Source of the DNA: Arthrobacter agilis
GTDB lineage: Bacteria; Actinomycetota; Actinomycetes; Actinomycetales; Micrococcaceae
Length of the DNA stretch: 64,000 nt
Direction: 5' to 3'
Assembly (NCBI RefSeq): GCF_030816075.1
Contig: NZ_JAUSXO010000001.1
Coordinates: 3,348,001 to 3,412,000, forward strand
The notes beneath the pieces were generated by a model. It saw only the letters and a list, made by a program, of their open reading frames with translations. It was not told where the DNA came from and ran no database searches. The translations under genes and the position numbers were made by a program. Below, piece by piece: positions 1-8,763 of the stretch. Numbering within the stretch: the stretch's first letter is position 1; the number at the start of each line of letters is the position of its first letter.

Positions 1-211
1 CGACGCCGAAGCCGACGAGGATGTTCCACGATCCCCAGGCGGCGACAGGGAGGGTGGCCTCGGAGATGTAGAACGTGATGATCCAGAGCAGGCCGATGAT
101 CATGAGCCCGAACATCACGGGCTTGTACCAGACCGGGTTCGGCTTGGGCTGCGACGACTTCACGGAGGGCGCAGCGGCGCCGGCTCTCTTGCGGGGCTTC
201 GATTCGGGCAC
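1..211 (-). CDS. crgA: Cell division protein CrgA, 3' end outside the window
   Basis: CrgA is a small inner-membrane protein of actinobacterial divisomes that helps recruit FtsI and other septal proteins. Reading leftward from a GTG at 211-209 gives about 70 residues: a basic N-terminus (PESKPRKRAG), a Pro/Lys stretch ending KPNPVWYKPVMFG, a first membrane helix (about residues 30-48, LMIIGLLWIITFYIS), then the AAWGSWNILVGFGV segment that begins the second helix. The KPNPVW plus GxWN pattern is typical of CrgA. A GAGGAG ribosome site lies a few bases before the GTG. The usual length is about 80-95 residues, so only the end of helix 2 and the short tail are missing. It is transcribed away from the sortase gene at 389. 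Confidence 0.9.
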   Translation of the reverse strand, partial: MPESKPRKRAGAAAPSVKSSQPKPNPVWYKPVMFGLMIIGLLWIITFYISEATLPVAAWGSWNILVGFGV

Positions 212-388
212 GGGTTCTCCTCGACGGGGTGCGACTGGGGGTCAGTGGCACCGGTAGCTCGGTGGGCGGCCCCGACGCGCTCCCTCCCGCGGGTTATCCT
301 GTGGGAAGAATTTCATCCGGCCGGTTCTCCGAACGATTCTAGCCAAGATCGATCGTGTACCGGTGCATCCCGAGCGGCAGGAGCGGCA

Positions 389-1201
389 GTGGCCAGGTCG
401 ACCATGGACGCCGCGCCCGTTCAGCGGGTGGGACGCCCCCCTCGGACGCGCCGCCGTCGTACCCCCTTCCAGATGGCCGCGCAGGTCCTGGGCGAACTCC
501 TGATCACCGCCGGGGTGATCCTGCTGCTGTTCGTGGGCTGGGAGCTCTGGTGGACCAACATCGACTCCGGCATCAAGCAGGAGCAGGCCCTCGAGGAGTT
601 CTTCTCCGACGCGCCGCCGATCACGGCTCCGGATCCCGCGGACGAGGGAGCCGATGCACCCCCGCCCGGGGACTTCGGTGACCCGGCCGTCCTCCCGCAG
701 GAGGACCTCGTGGGGACCTTCGGCGTCGTCTACATCCCGCGCTTCGGCGAGAACTATTCCAGGCCCGTCACCTCCGGCGTGGGGATCGACGTGCTGGACA
801 ACCTGGGACTCGGCCACTATCCCGGCTCGGGTGCACCGGGTGAGGTGGGGAACTTCGCGCTCGCGGGCCATCGCCAGACCCACGGCCAGGTCCTCGACCA
901 GATCCACACCCTGGTACCGGGAGACCGGATCTACGTACAGACACGGGACGGGTACTACACCTACGTCTTCCGCAATACCGAGATCGTCCTGCCGGACCGC
1001 GTGGACGTCATCGCACCGGTGCCCACCCAGCCGGATGCCCGCCCGCAGGACAGGATCATGACGATGACCAGCTGCAATCCGCGCTTCGGCGCGCAGGAGC
1101 GTATTATTGCTTACTCGGTGCTGGACTCCTGGCGCCCCGCCGACGCGGGCCCACCCCCCGAGATCGCGGAGACCGTGGCCCGCGCAGCAGGACAGGGGTA
1201 G
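389..1201 (+). CDS. Class E sortase
   Basis: Membrane-anchored transpeptidase that attaches surface proteins to the wall, or links pilin-like subunits. Sequence: a basic N-terminus, one membrane helix (about residues 30-52), an acidic/Pro linker, then the sortase barrel with His161 (ALAGHRQTHG), the catalytic Cys229 in TMTSCNP and Arg238 (QERIIAY). Class E enzymes of high-GC Gram-positives have this layout and length (here 270 aa). I chose the GTG at 389 because AGGAG sits about six bases upstream; an in-frame ATG at 404 is a possible alternative. It lies between crgA and pabA and is followed at 5 bp by a tiny membrane protein, probably co-transcribed. No sortase substrate gene is visible nearby. 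Confidence 0.9.
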   Translation: MARSTMDAAPVQRVGRPPRTRRRRTPFQMAAQVLGELLITAGVILLLFVGWELWWTNIDSGIKQEQALEEFFSDAPPITAPDPADEGADAPPPGDFGDPAVLPQEDLVGTFGVVYIPRFGENYSRPVTSGVGIDVLDNLGLGHYPGSGAPGEVGNFALAGHRQTHGQVLDQIHTLVPGDRIYVQTRDGYYTYVFRNTEIVLPDRVDVIAPVPTQPDARPQDRIMTMTSCNPRFGAQERIIAYSVLDSWRPADAGPPPEIAETVARAAGQG

Positions 1202-1206
1202 CAGCG

Positions 1207-1368
1207 ATGTACGGATGGATCTTCCGGGCACTACCCGGTCCGCTCTGGATGCGCATCATCCTGTCGGTGATGCTGGTCCTCGCGGCCGTCATGGTGCTCA
1301 TGGTCTTCGTGTTCCCCTGGGTCTCGCAGTTCAGCCCGCTCACAGATTCGACGATTGGTTCCCCCTAG
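1207..1368 (+). CDS. Small single-pass membrane protein
   Basis: A 53-residue protein starting MYGWIFRALPGP with one hydrophobic helix (about residues 14-40, IILSVMLVLAAVMVLMVFVF) and a short polar tail ending TIGSP. It begins 5 bp after the sortase stop and ends 3 bp before the pabA start, so it is almost certainly translated as part of that operon. Small proteins of this type are often found at this position in Micrococcaceae, but I know of no established function. The tight packing on both sides supports a real gene. It might assist the sortase or the division locus; that is inference. Confidence 0.75.
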   Translation: MYGWIFRALPGPLWMRIILSVMLVLAAVMVLMVFVFPWVSQFSPLTDSTIGSP

Positions 1369-1371
1369 CTC

Positions 1372-2016
1372 ATGTCTGACTCCACCCGCATCCTCGTCGT
1401 CGACAACTACGACAGCTTCGTCTACACCCTCGTGGGCTACCTGCAGGAGCTCGGCGCGGAGACCACAGTGGTCCGGAACGACGACGTCACCCTTGCCGAG
1501 GCGCAGGACATGGCCGCGTCCCGCGACGGCGTCCTGATCTCCCCGGGTCCGGGCACGCCGGCCGACGCCGGCGTGTGCGTGGACCTCATCAGGTGGTGTG
1601 GTGAGCACGGCAAGCCGATGCTCGGGGTGTGCCTCGGCCACCAGGCACTCGCCGAGGCCTACGGAGGGACCGTGACGCACGCCCCGGAGCTCATGCACGG
1701 CAAGACGTCCCTCGTGGAACACGATGCGACGAGCGTCTTCGCCGGTCTCCCCTCTCCGGTCACCGCGACGCGCTACCACTCGCTCGCAGCGGTCAGTGAC
1801 GACGTCCCGGCGGACCTCACCGTCACGGCCCGCACGGCGAGTGGCATCATCATGGGTCTCGAGCACAGGACGGCGCCGCTGTGCGGCGTCCAGTTCCATC
1901 CGGAGTCGGTGCTGACCGAGGGCGGCTACCAGATGCTGGGCAACTGGCTGGAGTCCCTCGGGCTCGAGGGTGCCGCTGCCACGGCCGCCGGGCTGAGCCC
2001 GCTCATCGCACGCTAG
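1372..2016 (+). CDS. pabA: Aminodeoxychorismate/anthranilate synthase glutamine amidotransferase subunit
   Basis: Class I glutamine amidotransferase (214 aa) that releases ammonia from glutamine for 4-amino-4-deoxychorismate (folate) or anthranilate (tryptophan) synthesis by a partner chorismate-binding subunit. Seen: the N-terminal VVDNYDSFVYTLVGYL signature, SPGPGTP, nucleophile Cys87 in GVCLGHQ, and His176/Glu178 in QFHPES. No pabB or trpE is in the window, so folate and tryptophan roles cannot be separated here; genes at this locus next to pknB are usually labelled pabA or trpG. The ATG start follows the preceding small gene by 3 bp, indicating one transcript with the sortase. Between its stop and the end of pknB (2017-2175) I see no gene. 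Confidence 0.92.
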   Translation: MSDSTRILVVDNYDSFVYTLVGYLQELGAETTVVRNDDVTLAEAQDMAASRDGVLISPGPGTPADAGVCVDLIRWCGEHGKPMLGVCLGHQALAEAYGGTVTHAPELMHGKTSLVEHDATSVFAGLPSPVTATRYHSLAAVSDDVPADLTVTARTASGIIMGLEHRTAPLCGVQFHPESVLTEGGYQMLGNWLESLGLEGAAATAAGLSPLIAR

Positions 2017-2175
2017 CCTCTGCGCCCACGCGTCGTCCTGGTGGCGTCGCGCGCGACGGAGTACGAGCTGTCGGGTCCGCTGCACCCCCGAAACCGGGCA
2101 TGACCGCCGTGAAGGTCCCGGCCTCACCGGGATCCGGGAGTGGCCGGCGGGTCCGGGTGCCGACCGGAGGGTGTC

Positions 2176-4084
2176 CTAGTCGCCGCCCTCGGTGGGGCGT
2201 GGATCCGACGGCTCGCCGGTGGTCGCGGTCGGACGGCTGGCCGGCGTCGTCGAAGGTGCGGGAGCCGGTTCCGCCGGTGGCGCCGTCGCGACGGTCAGGA
2301 CGATCTCCGTCCCCTGGTCCACCTCGGACCGGGCCGGTGCCGACTGTGCGGTGACGATCCCCGGGGCCACGACGCTGTTCTCGACCTCACGGACCGCGAA
2401 CGGCAGTTTCACCGCCGGGTCCGCCAGGAGGGCCTGCGCCTGCTCGAGGGTGAGATCCGTCAGCAGGGGCATGGTCACCTTCCCGTTGGACAGCACCAGG
2501 TCCACCGCGCTGCCGACCGGCACCGACTGGCCGGCCTGCGGATTCGTGGTGATGACCCTGCCGTCCGTGACGTCGGCGCTGGTCTCCTCCGTGATCCTGC
2601 CGCCCCGCAGCCCGAGGACCTCGAGCGCATCGCGGGCGGACGCCTCGGTGAGTCCGGCGAGGGTATCGGGCAGCACCACGTTGGCCGGTCCCAGCGAGAC
2701 CGTGATGTTGACGCGTGACTCCCGGTCCACGGACGCCCCCGCGGCAGGATCGGACTCGATGACGTCCCCCTCGTCGACCGATGCGTTGTACTCCTCGTCG
2801 GTCGAGGGCACGAGACCGGCGTCCACGATGGCATCCGTCGCGTCGGCCTCGGTCAGGCCGACGAGGTCGGGCACGCTGACGGTGGTCGCCGCCTCCTGGG
2901 AGGCGCGGTCGTCCGCGACGTTGTTCAGGACCACGTAACCGCCCGCGAGCACGAGCAGGACCGCCACGAAGAAGACGGTGATCCACGCGGTCCGCGAGGA
3001 CCTGCGCCGCCGGTCGTGGTGCTGGTCCACCGGATCGCCCGAGCTCAGGACGTCGAGCCGCCCGTCGTCCTCGGGGTGATCCGGGAGGTCATGACCCCCC
3101 GGGGCCCTGCCTGTCGAATGGGTCTGCAGATCGGCGGCGAACGGGGCCGCAGCACCACGGCCCGCGTGCCGGTGGGGTGCCGTGACATCCATTGCCACGG
3201 TCGGTGCCGCTGCCGCAACGGCGGGGACGGCGATGCCGCGTGCGGCGTCGAGCAGCGCCCTGCGGAAGGACAGGGCGTCTTGGAAGCGGTGGTCGCGGTC
3301 CTTCTGCAGCGCCCTGACGAGGACGGAGTCGAGGGCGGGCGTGACGTCGGGGTTGAGGCTGCTGGCGGAGGGAGGATCCTCCCGGACGTGCTGGTAGGCG
3401 ACGGACACGGGGCTGTCCCCGATGAAGGGCGGCCGGCCGGTGAGCAGCTCGAAGAGCAGGCAGCCCGCGGAGTACAGGTCCGCTGCGGGCGTCCACCGTC
3501 TCACCGCGGGCCTGTTCCGGGGAGAGGTACTGGGCCGTGCCGAGGACGGCCTGCGTCTGTGTCATCGTGGCCTGCGAATCGGCCATGGCGCGGGCGATGC
3601 CGAAGTCCATGACCTTCACCCCGCCGTCGGGCGTGATCATGACGTTGGCCGGCTTGATGTCACGATGGACGATCCCCGCCTTGTGGCTGTAGTCCAGGGC
3701 GCCCAGCACCCCGACGAGGTAGGTGACGCTCTCCTCGGGTGTCAGGTCGCCCGCCTTGACGTGATCGCGCAGGGTCCGCCCGGCAACGTACTCCATGACG
3801 ATGAACGGGACCCGGACCTCGTGTTCCGGCCGGTCGGGGATCTCCTCCTCGCCCGTGTCGTACACCGCGACGATGGTGGGGTTGTTGAGCCCCGCCACGG
3901 CCTGGGCCTCTCTCCGGAACCGGGACTGGAACAGCGGATCGCGCGCGAGGTCCGCGCGCAGCACCTTGATGGCCACCGACCGACCCAGGCGGAGGTCGCG
4001 GCCGAGGTGCACGTCGGCCATGCCGCCGCGCCCGATCAGCTCGCGGACCTCGTACCGCCCGTTGAGGATGCGGTCGGTGGTCAT
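2176..4084 (-). pseudogene. pknB: Ser/Thr protein kinase PknB with three PASTA repeats; reading frame broken by one base
   Basis: Membrane receptor kinase that senses muropeptides/lipid II and phosphorylates division and wall proteins. From ATG at 4084 the kinase domain reads correctly: GRGGMADVHLG loop, Lys40, HRDIKPAN with Asp142, DFG at about 160, and APE-like SPEQ. After ...VDARS (residue 201) the frame is lost. The next residues, DLYSAGCLLFELL, continue in another frame through the rest of the lobe, a membrane helix (about 365-386) and three PASTA repeats (about 401-467, 468-535, 536-603). One extra C in the CC at 3480-3481 (plus strand) explains it. Corrected length is 635 aa, normal for PknB. 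The gene is essential in mycobacteria, so a sequence error is at least as likely as true loss. It is last in the fhaA-pknB operon, 37 bp after pknA. A GTG directly before the ATG is an alternative start. Confidence 0.88.
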
Positions 4085-4121
4085 CACTCCGTGCCCTTCC
4101 GGCCCGGCATCATCCCGCGGA

Positions 4122-5912
4122 TCATGGCCCTGTGGTCGCCGTGGGCGACGCCGCGGGAGTCGGCGGCGGGGTGGGTGCCTGGGTGGGGGGCGGACCGGAG
4201 GAGACGACGTAGTCCACCTCCGTGCCGGGGGGAAGAACGGCTCCTGGCCCGGGACTGAGACGGATCACGGTGCCCACCGGCTGCTGCGACTCCTCGCTTC
4301 CCACGTTCACCGGCCTGAGACCGAGGCCCACGAGGATCTGCTCAACGGCGGCGGCATCCTGTCCCTGCAACCCGCCCGGGACGGTCACGTCCTCGACCGG
4401 CTCGGGGCCGTCGGAGACGACGAGGGTGATCGTGGTGGGAGGGACCTGGGCCCCGCTCGGATTGATGTCGAGGACGATGCCCTGGTCCTGCTCCGCGAAC
4501 TGCCTCTCGATGTTCACCCCGAATCCCAGGTTGATGAGCCGCTGGGTCGCCTCCGCCTCGGTGATGCCCCTGTACTCGCTCGGCGAGAGGATGACTTCCT
4601 CCGGCCCGCTCGTCGTCTGCTCCGGGGTCGGCGCGGGAGAGCTGGACGACGGCGACGGCGACGGCGTGGACGCGCGGGACCGTGACGGCGTGGCGCTCGC
4701 GGACGTGCTCGACTCCACCGGTGCGTCGCCCGAGTCGTCCCCGGCCAGCAGGGGCTGGAAGATGAGGAACGCGATCGCCGCCAGTGCCAGCAGCAGCAGG
4801 ACGATCAGCGGGATCAGCCAGGGGCTCCGGCGGTTCTCCTCGTCCCGGTACTGCTGGTCCGGCCGGTGCGGTTCCGCCGGGTCGATGTCCTCCTGGGACC
4901 AGTCCCTGGAGGCGGCGATCCCTGCCGCGGCTCCGGCCGCCGCGGGTGCCGCCACGGTGGGCAGGGCGGAGGTGTTCGCCGAGGGCACCGCCGTCGTCGC
5001 CTGGGTGTCCTGGCGGGGGACGGCCGCGGTCGGGGTGCCGGGCCCGGCCCCGAAGGCGAGCATCCCGGGCACCGCCGCCTCGGCGGCACGGACGTTGCCG
5101 GCGCGGATGGCGTCGACGGCGCGCGCGAGCGACTCGGCGTCACGCGGCCGCTCGGCGGGATCCTTGGCGAGCATGGAACCGATGAGTGCACGGACCGGTC
5201 GCGGGATGGACTCCGGCAGCGGCGGCGGCGCGTCGTTGACCTGGGCCAGGGCGATGGCGATCTGGGATTCCCCGGAGAACGGGCGACGGCCCGCCAGCAG
5301 CTCGTACCCGATGACGCCGAGGGCGTAGATGTCGGAGGAGCCGGTGGCCGGCTGGCCCGTGGCCTGCTCGGGCGCGAGGTACTGCGCCGTCCCCATGACC
5401 TGCCCGGTGGCGGTCAGGGGAACCTGGTCGGCGAGCCTGGCGATGCCGAAGTCGGTGATCTTCACCCGGCCGTCGGGCAGCACGAGGATGTTGCCCGGCT
5501 TCACGTCGCGGTGCACGAGACCCTGCCGGTGCGCGACGGCCAGGGCCGTGGCGGTCTGCCCGATGATCGAGAGGGTGCGGTCGGGTGAGAGGACCTGCTC
5601 CTTCTCGATCACGGCCGACAGCGGCTGCCCCGGCACGAGCTCCATGACCAGGTAGGCCGACCCGGCCTCCTCGCCGTAGTCGAACACGTTGGCGATGCCC
5701 TCGTGGTTCAGCAGCGCGGTGTGGCGTGCCTCGGCCCGGAAGCGGTTGAGGAAGGCCGGGTCACCGGAGTACTCCTCCTTGAGGATCTTGATCGCGACGA
5801 CGCGTCCGAGGATCTGGTCGCGTGCCTTCCAGACCTCGCCCATGCCGCCGATAGCGATGCGCTCGGTCAGTTCGAATCTGCCGCCCAGGGTGATTCCTGA
5901 CGTGGGCCTCAT
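4122..5912 (-). CDS. pknA: Ser/Thr protein kinase PknA-like, with two PASTA repeats
   Basis: Transmembrane kinase (596 aa) of the growth/division operon. Kinase domain at about 12-270: [10 protein letters not shown] glycine loop, Lys42, HRDVKPGN with Asp136, DFG at 154-156, APEQ. A Thr/Ala-rich juxtamembrane stretch leads to a membrane helix at about 364-388, a Ser/Thr/Pro linker, then two PASTA-like repeats (about 441-501 and 508-572) and a Pro/Thr tail. Mycobacterial PknA lacks PASTA repeats, so this kinase has its own wall-sensing module. The start ATG overlaps the pbpA stop (ATGA), which implies translational coupling. Operon position and the downstream pknB support the PknA assignment over other kinases. 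Confidence 0.92.
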   Translation of the reverse strand: MRPTSGITLGGRFELTERIAIGGMGEVWKARDQILGRVVAIKILKEEYSGDPAFLNRFRAEARHTALLNHEGIANVFDYGEEAGSAYLVMELVPGQPLSAVIEKEQVLSPDRTLSIIGQTATALAVAHRQGLVHRDVKPGNILVLPDGRVKITDFGIARLADQVPLTATGQVMGTAQYLAPEQATGQPATGSSDIYALGVIGYELLAGRRPFSGESQIAIALAQVNDAPPPLPESIPRPVRALIGSMLAKDPAERPRDAESLARAVDAIRAGNVRAAEAAVPGMLAFGAGPGTPTAAVPRQDTQATTAVPSANTSALPTVAAPAAAGAAAGIAASRDWSQEDIDPAEPHRPDQQYRDEENRRSPWLIPLIVLLLLALAAIAFLIFQPLLAGDDSGDAPVESSTSASATPSRSRASTPSPSPSSSSPAPTPEQTTSGPEEVILSPSEYRGITEAEATQRLINLGFGVNIERQFAEQDQGIVLDINPSGAQVPPTTITLVVSDGPEPVEDVTVPGGLQGQDAAAVEQILVGLGLRPVNVGSEESQQPVGTVIRLSPGPGAVLPPGTEVDYVVSSGPPPTQAPTPPPTPAASPTATTGP

Positions 5913-7351
5913 CTGTTCAACACCGCCTCTATGAGTCTCTTGGCACTGGGTGAAGTCAATTGCTGACCAGTAGGGATGTCCACGTTCTCCATCACGATCG
6001 ATATGGCCACCTGCGGGTCGTCCGCCGGCGCGAACCCGGTGAACCAGGCGTTGTCACCGGTCGCGGAGACCTCCGCCGTTCCTGTCTTGCCTGCCACCTC
6101 GACGCCCGGGACCTGCGCCCCGGTCGCCGTGCCGTTGTCCACGACATTCACCATCCAGTCGGTGAGCTGGTCCGCCGTCTCCCGGCTCACCGACTGGCGG
6201 AGCACCTCGGGTTGCGGCGACTCGATCAGCTCGAGGTCGGCGGCGCGGATCGACTTGACGAGCTGCGGCTTCATCAGCTGACCGTTATTGGCGATCGCCG
6301 AGGCCACCATGGCCATCTGGAGGGGGGTGACGCGCGTGTCGAACTGCCCGACGGCGGACTGCGCCAGCTCGGGATCCGTCAGGTCCGAGGGGAAGCTGCT
6401 TGCGATGACCTGCGTCGGGATGGTCAGTTCCTCGCCGAAGCCGAACTTCGCGGCCTGCTCCTGGATGGTCTCCTCACCGAGGTCCAGGGCGATCTGCGCG
6501 AAGGGCGTGTTGCAGGACTGCTCGAGCGCGAACTTCAGGTCCGCCGTCGTCCTGCTGGCGCACCCGCCGGTGACGAAGTTCGGCAGTGTGTACTCGATGC
6601 CGGGGAACTCGAGGGCGGGCGGGTTGGGGATCTCCGACTCGGCGTCGTACTTCCCGGACTCGAGGGCTGCTGCGGCGTCGATGAGCTTGAAGACGGACCC
6701 CGGGGCCACGAGGGACTGGGTGGCGGGATTCGTGTAGATGGACAGCCCGGGCTGCTCCAGCAGACCCGCGACGTTCTCCTCGATGATCGCCGTGTCGTGC
6801 CCCGAGAGGAGATTGGGATCGTAGGTCGGTTTGGAGACCATCGCGAGGATGTTGCCCGTGGACGGTTCCGTGACGACGATCGAGCCGCGCTGCCCGTCGG
6901 GGATCAGGTCCGACGCGAGCTGCTGGATCTCCGGGTCGATCGTCAGCTCCACGGACGCACCCTGCGCCTCGACGCCCGAGAACAGGCTGACGACGCGGTC
7001 GTAGAACAGCGAGCTGCTGGTCCCGGAGAGGATGCTCGATTCCTTGTCCTCGAGCTGGGTGGAGCCCAGCGACAGGGAGTAGTAGCCGGTCAGGTGCGCG
7101 TAGAGCTCGGGTTCGTTGTACACGCGCTGGAAGTTGAACGCATCGTCCGACGGGACGGACTCGGCGATGGCCCGGCCGTCCACGAGGATGGCCCCGCGCT
7201 GCCGGCCGAAGTCCTGGTACAGCTGGCGGCTGTTCCAGTCGTTGTCGTTCAGCGCCTGTGCCTGGAAGAACTGGACGTAGGTGAGGGAGCCGAGGATGAG
7301 GGCGAACATGCCGATCGCCACGACCCACGCGCTGCGGATGGCCTGGTTCAT
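5909..7351 (-). CDS. pbpA: Penicillin-binding protein 2 / PbpA transpeptidase
   Basis: Class B penicillin-binding protein (480 aa) that cross-links peptidoglycan outside the membrane, normally with the RodA glycosyltransferase. Seen: an N-terminal membrane anchor (about 7-26), a dimerisation region, and the transpeptidase motifs SVFK (nucleophile Ser219), SCN (279-281) and KTGTAE (422-427). The start is the ATG at 7351, preceded by GGAGG; the open frame extends upstream but that part has no PBP character and overlaps rodA. Stop overlaps the pknA start and start overlaps the rodA stop (both ATGA). Proteins of this family are phosphorylated by the neighbouring kinases in mycobacteria. Confidence 0.95.
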   Translation of the reverse strand: MNQAIRSAWVVAIGMFALILGSLTYVQFFQAQALNDNDWNSRQLYQDFGRQRGAILVDGRAIAESVPSDDAFNFQRVYNEPELYAHLTGYYSLSLGSTQLEDKESSILSGTSSSLFYDRVVSLFSGVEAQGASVELTIDPEIQQLASDLIPDGQRGSIVVTEPSTGNILAMVSKPTYDPNLLSGHDTAIIEENVAGLLEQPGLSIYTNPATQSLVAPGSVFKLIDAAAALESGKYDAESEIPNPPALEFPGIEYTLPNFVTGGCASRTTADLKFALEQSCNTPFAQIALDLGEETIQEQAAKFGFGEELTIPTQVIASSFPSDLTDPELAQSAVGQFDTRVTPLQMAMVASAIANNGQLMKPQLVKSIRAADLELIESPQPEVLRQSVSRETADQLTDWMVNVVDNGTATGAQVPGVEVAGKTGTAEVSATGDNAWFTGFAPADDPQVAISIVMENVDIPTGQQLTSPSAKRLIEAVLNR

Positions 7352-8763
7352 CGGGTTGCCTCCTTCTCGGGTCTCTTCTTCACGGGCTTCCCGTTCACGC
7401 CGAGCGCCTCGGGGAACGAGTCCTTCATGGGTTCCGTCGGCGCCGGGCGCCGGGCCGTCTCGGAGATCAGGAGGAGCAGAGCCACAATGAGCCAGTTTGC
7501 CAGCAGTGAGGACCCGCCCGCGGACATGAACGGGGTGGTGAGGCCCGTCAGCGGGATCAGGCGCGTGATGCCGCCGATCACGACGAAGCACTGGAGCGCG
7601 ATGGTGAAGGAGAGGCCACACGCGAGGAGCTTCCCGAACCCGTCCTTCGTCCCGAGCGCGGCGCGGATGCCGCGGGATACGAGGATCACGTACATCATCA
7701 CGATCGCGACGACGCCGATGAGTCCGAGTTCCTCGCCCAGCGCGGCGATGATCATGTCGCTGTTGGCATAGGTGACCAGGTCGGGCCGTCCCTCACCGAG
7801 TCCGGTGCCGATGAGGCCGCCGTTGGCGAGCCCGAACAGGCCCTGCACCACCTGCCGGCTCCCACCCGGTGCGCGGTCGTACACGTCGGGGCTGAAGGCG
7901 TTGATCCAGGAATCGAAGCGGAGCGCCACGTGGCTGAACAGTTCGAGGGCCACGAAGACGCCGACGCCGATCATCGCGAGGCCGATCAGCACCCAGCTGA
8001 CCCTGCTCGTCGCCACGTAGATCATCACCATGAAGAGCCCGAAGAACAGGATCGAGGAGCCGAGGTCGCGCTGGAAGATCAGGACGCCGATGCTGACCAG
8101 CCAGGCCGCCGCCATCGGCGCGAGGTCGCGGAACCGGGGGAACTGCAGCGGGCCGATCTTCTTGCCGGCCAGCAGGATGAGGTCCCGGTTCGTCGATAGA
8201 TACCCGGCGAAGAATATTGCGAGGGTGATCTTCGCGATCTCGCCGGGCTGGAAGGTGCCCACCCCTACGGAGATCCAGATCCGCGCGCCGTTGATCTCCA
8301 GGCCGAGCGGGGTGAGGGGCAGCAACAGCAGGACGGCGCTGACGATCAGGGAGATATAGGTGAACCGCCGCAGGATCCTGTGATCCCGGAACAGGATCAG
8401 CAGGACGGCCGCCGCTCCGATGGCCACGGCCGTCCAGAGGACCTGCTGCGGCGCGACGGGTGTGATGTCGGAGGCCGCGGAGAGGTCGAGGCGGTGGATC
8501 ATCGCCAGCCCGATACCGTTCAGCGCGACGACCAGCGGAAGGATCACCGGATCGGCATACTTCGCGCGGAAGCGGAGGATGACGTGGATGAACAGGCTCA
8601 TCAGGCCGAGCGTCAGGGTCATCGACCAGAAGTAGTCGCTGAAGGGCTCCTCCCGTCCGATTCCCGCCAGGTAGTTGGCGCCGACGGCCACGGCGAGAGC
8701 CAGGACCAGCAGCACGAGCTCGATGTTGCGCCGCGACCGGGGCGCGGTCAGGACATCACTCAT
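7348..8763 (-). CDS. rodA: RodA/FtsW-family peptidoglycan glycosyltransferase
   Basis: SEDS-family polytopic membrane protein (471 aa) that polymerises lipid II into glycan strands, partnered here with PbpA. About ten hydrophobic helices are visible. Family landmarks are the large extracellular loop after SRVSWVL and the C-terminal region with GLANGGLIGTGLGEG, ALGEELGLIG and FMSAGGSS. The ATG at 8763 has GGAGGT seven bases upstream; an earlier in-frame GTG (8772) overlaps that site and is less likely. It overlaps pstP at its start and pbpA at its end. In this operon setting RodA (elongation) is more likely than FtsW (division). Confidence 0.93.
   Translation of the reverse strand: MSDVLTAPRSRRNIELVLLVLALAVAVGANYLAGIGREEPFSDYFWSMTLTLGLMSLFIHVILRFRAKYADPVILPLVVALNGIGLAMIHRLDLSAASDITPVAPQQVLWTAVAIGAAAVLLILFRDHRILRRFTYISLIVSAVLLLLPLTPLGLEINGARIWISVGVGTFQPGEIAKITLAIFFAGYLSTNRDLILLAGKKIGPLQFPRFRDLAPMAAAWLVSIGVLIFQRDLGSSILFFGLFMVMIYVATSRVSWVLIGLAMIGVGVFVALELFSHVALRFDSWINAFSPDVYDRAPGGSRQVVQGLFGLANGGLIGTGLGEGRPDLVTYANSDMIIAALGEELGLIGVVAIVMMYVILVSRGIRAALGTKDGFGKLLACGLSFTIALQCFVVIGGITRLIPLTGLTTPFMSAGGSSLLANWLIVALLLLISETARRPAPTEPMKDSFPEALGVNGKPVKKRPEKEATR

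Noticed and set aside
245..388. Longer sortase start at 245
   Set aside because: The extension lacks a ribosome site and sortase character; AGGAG and the membrane anchor support the GTG at 389.
3470..3490. Programmed frameshift in pknB
   Set aside because: There is no slippery heptamer or downstream structure at the site, and PknB is not known to be made by recoding; an indel or error is simpler.
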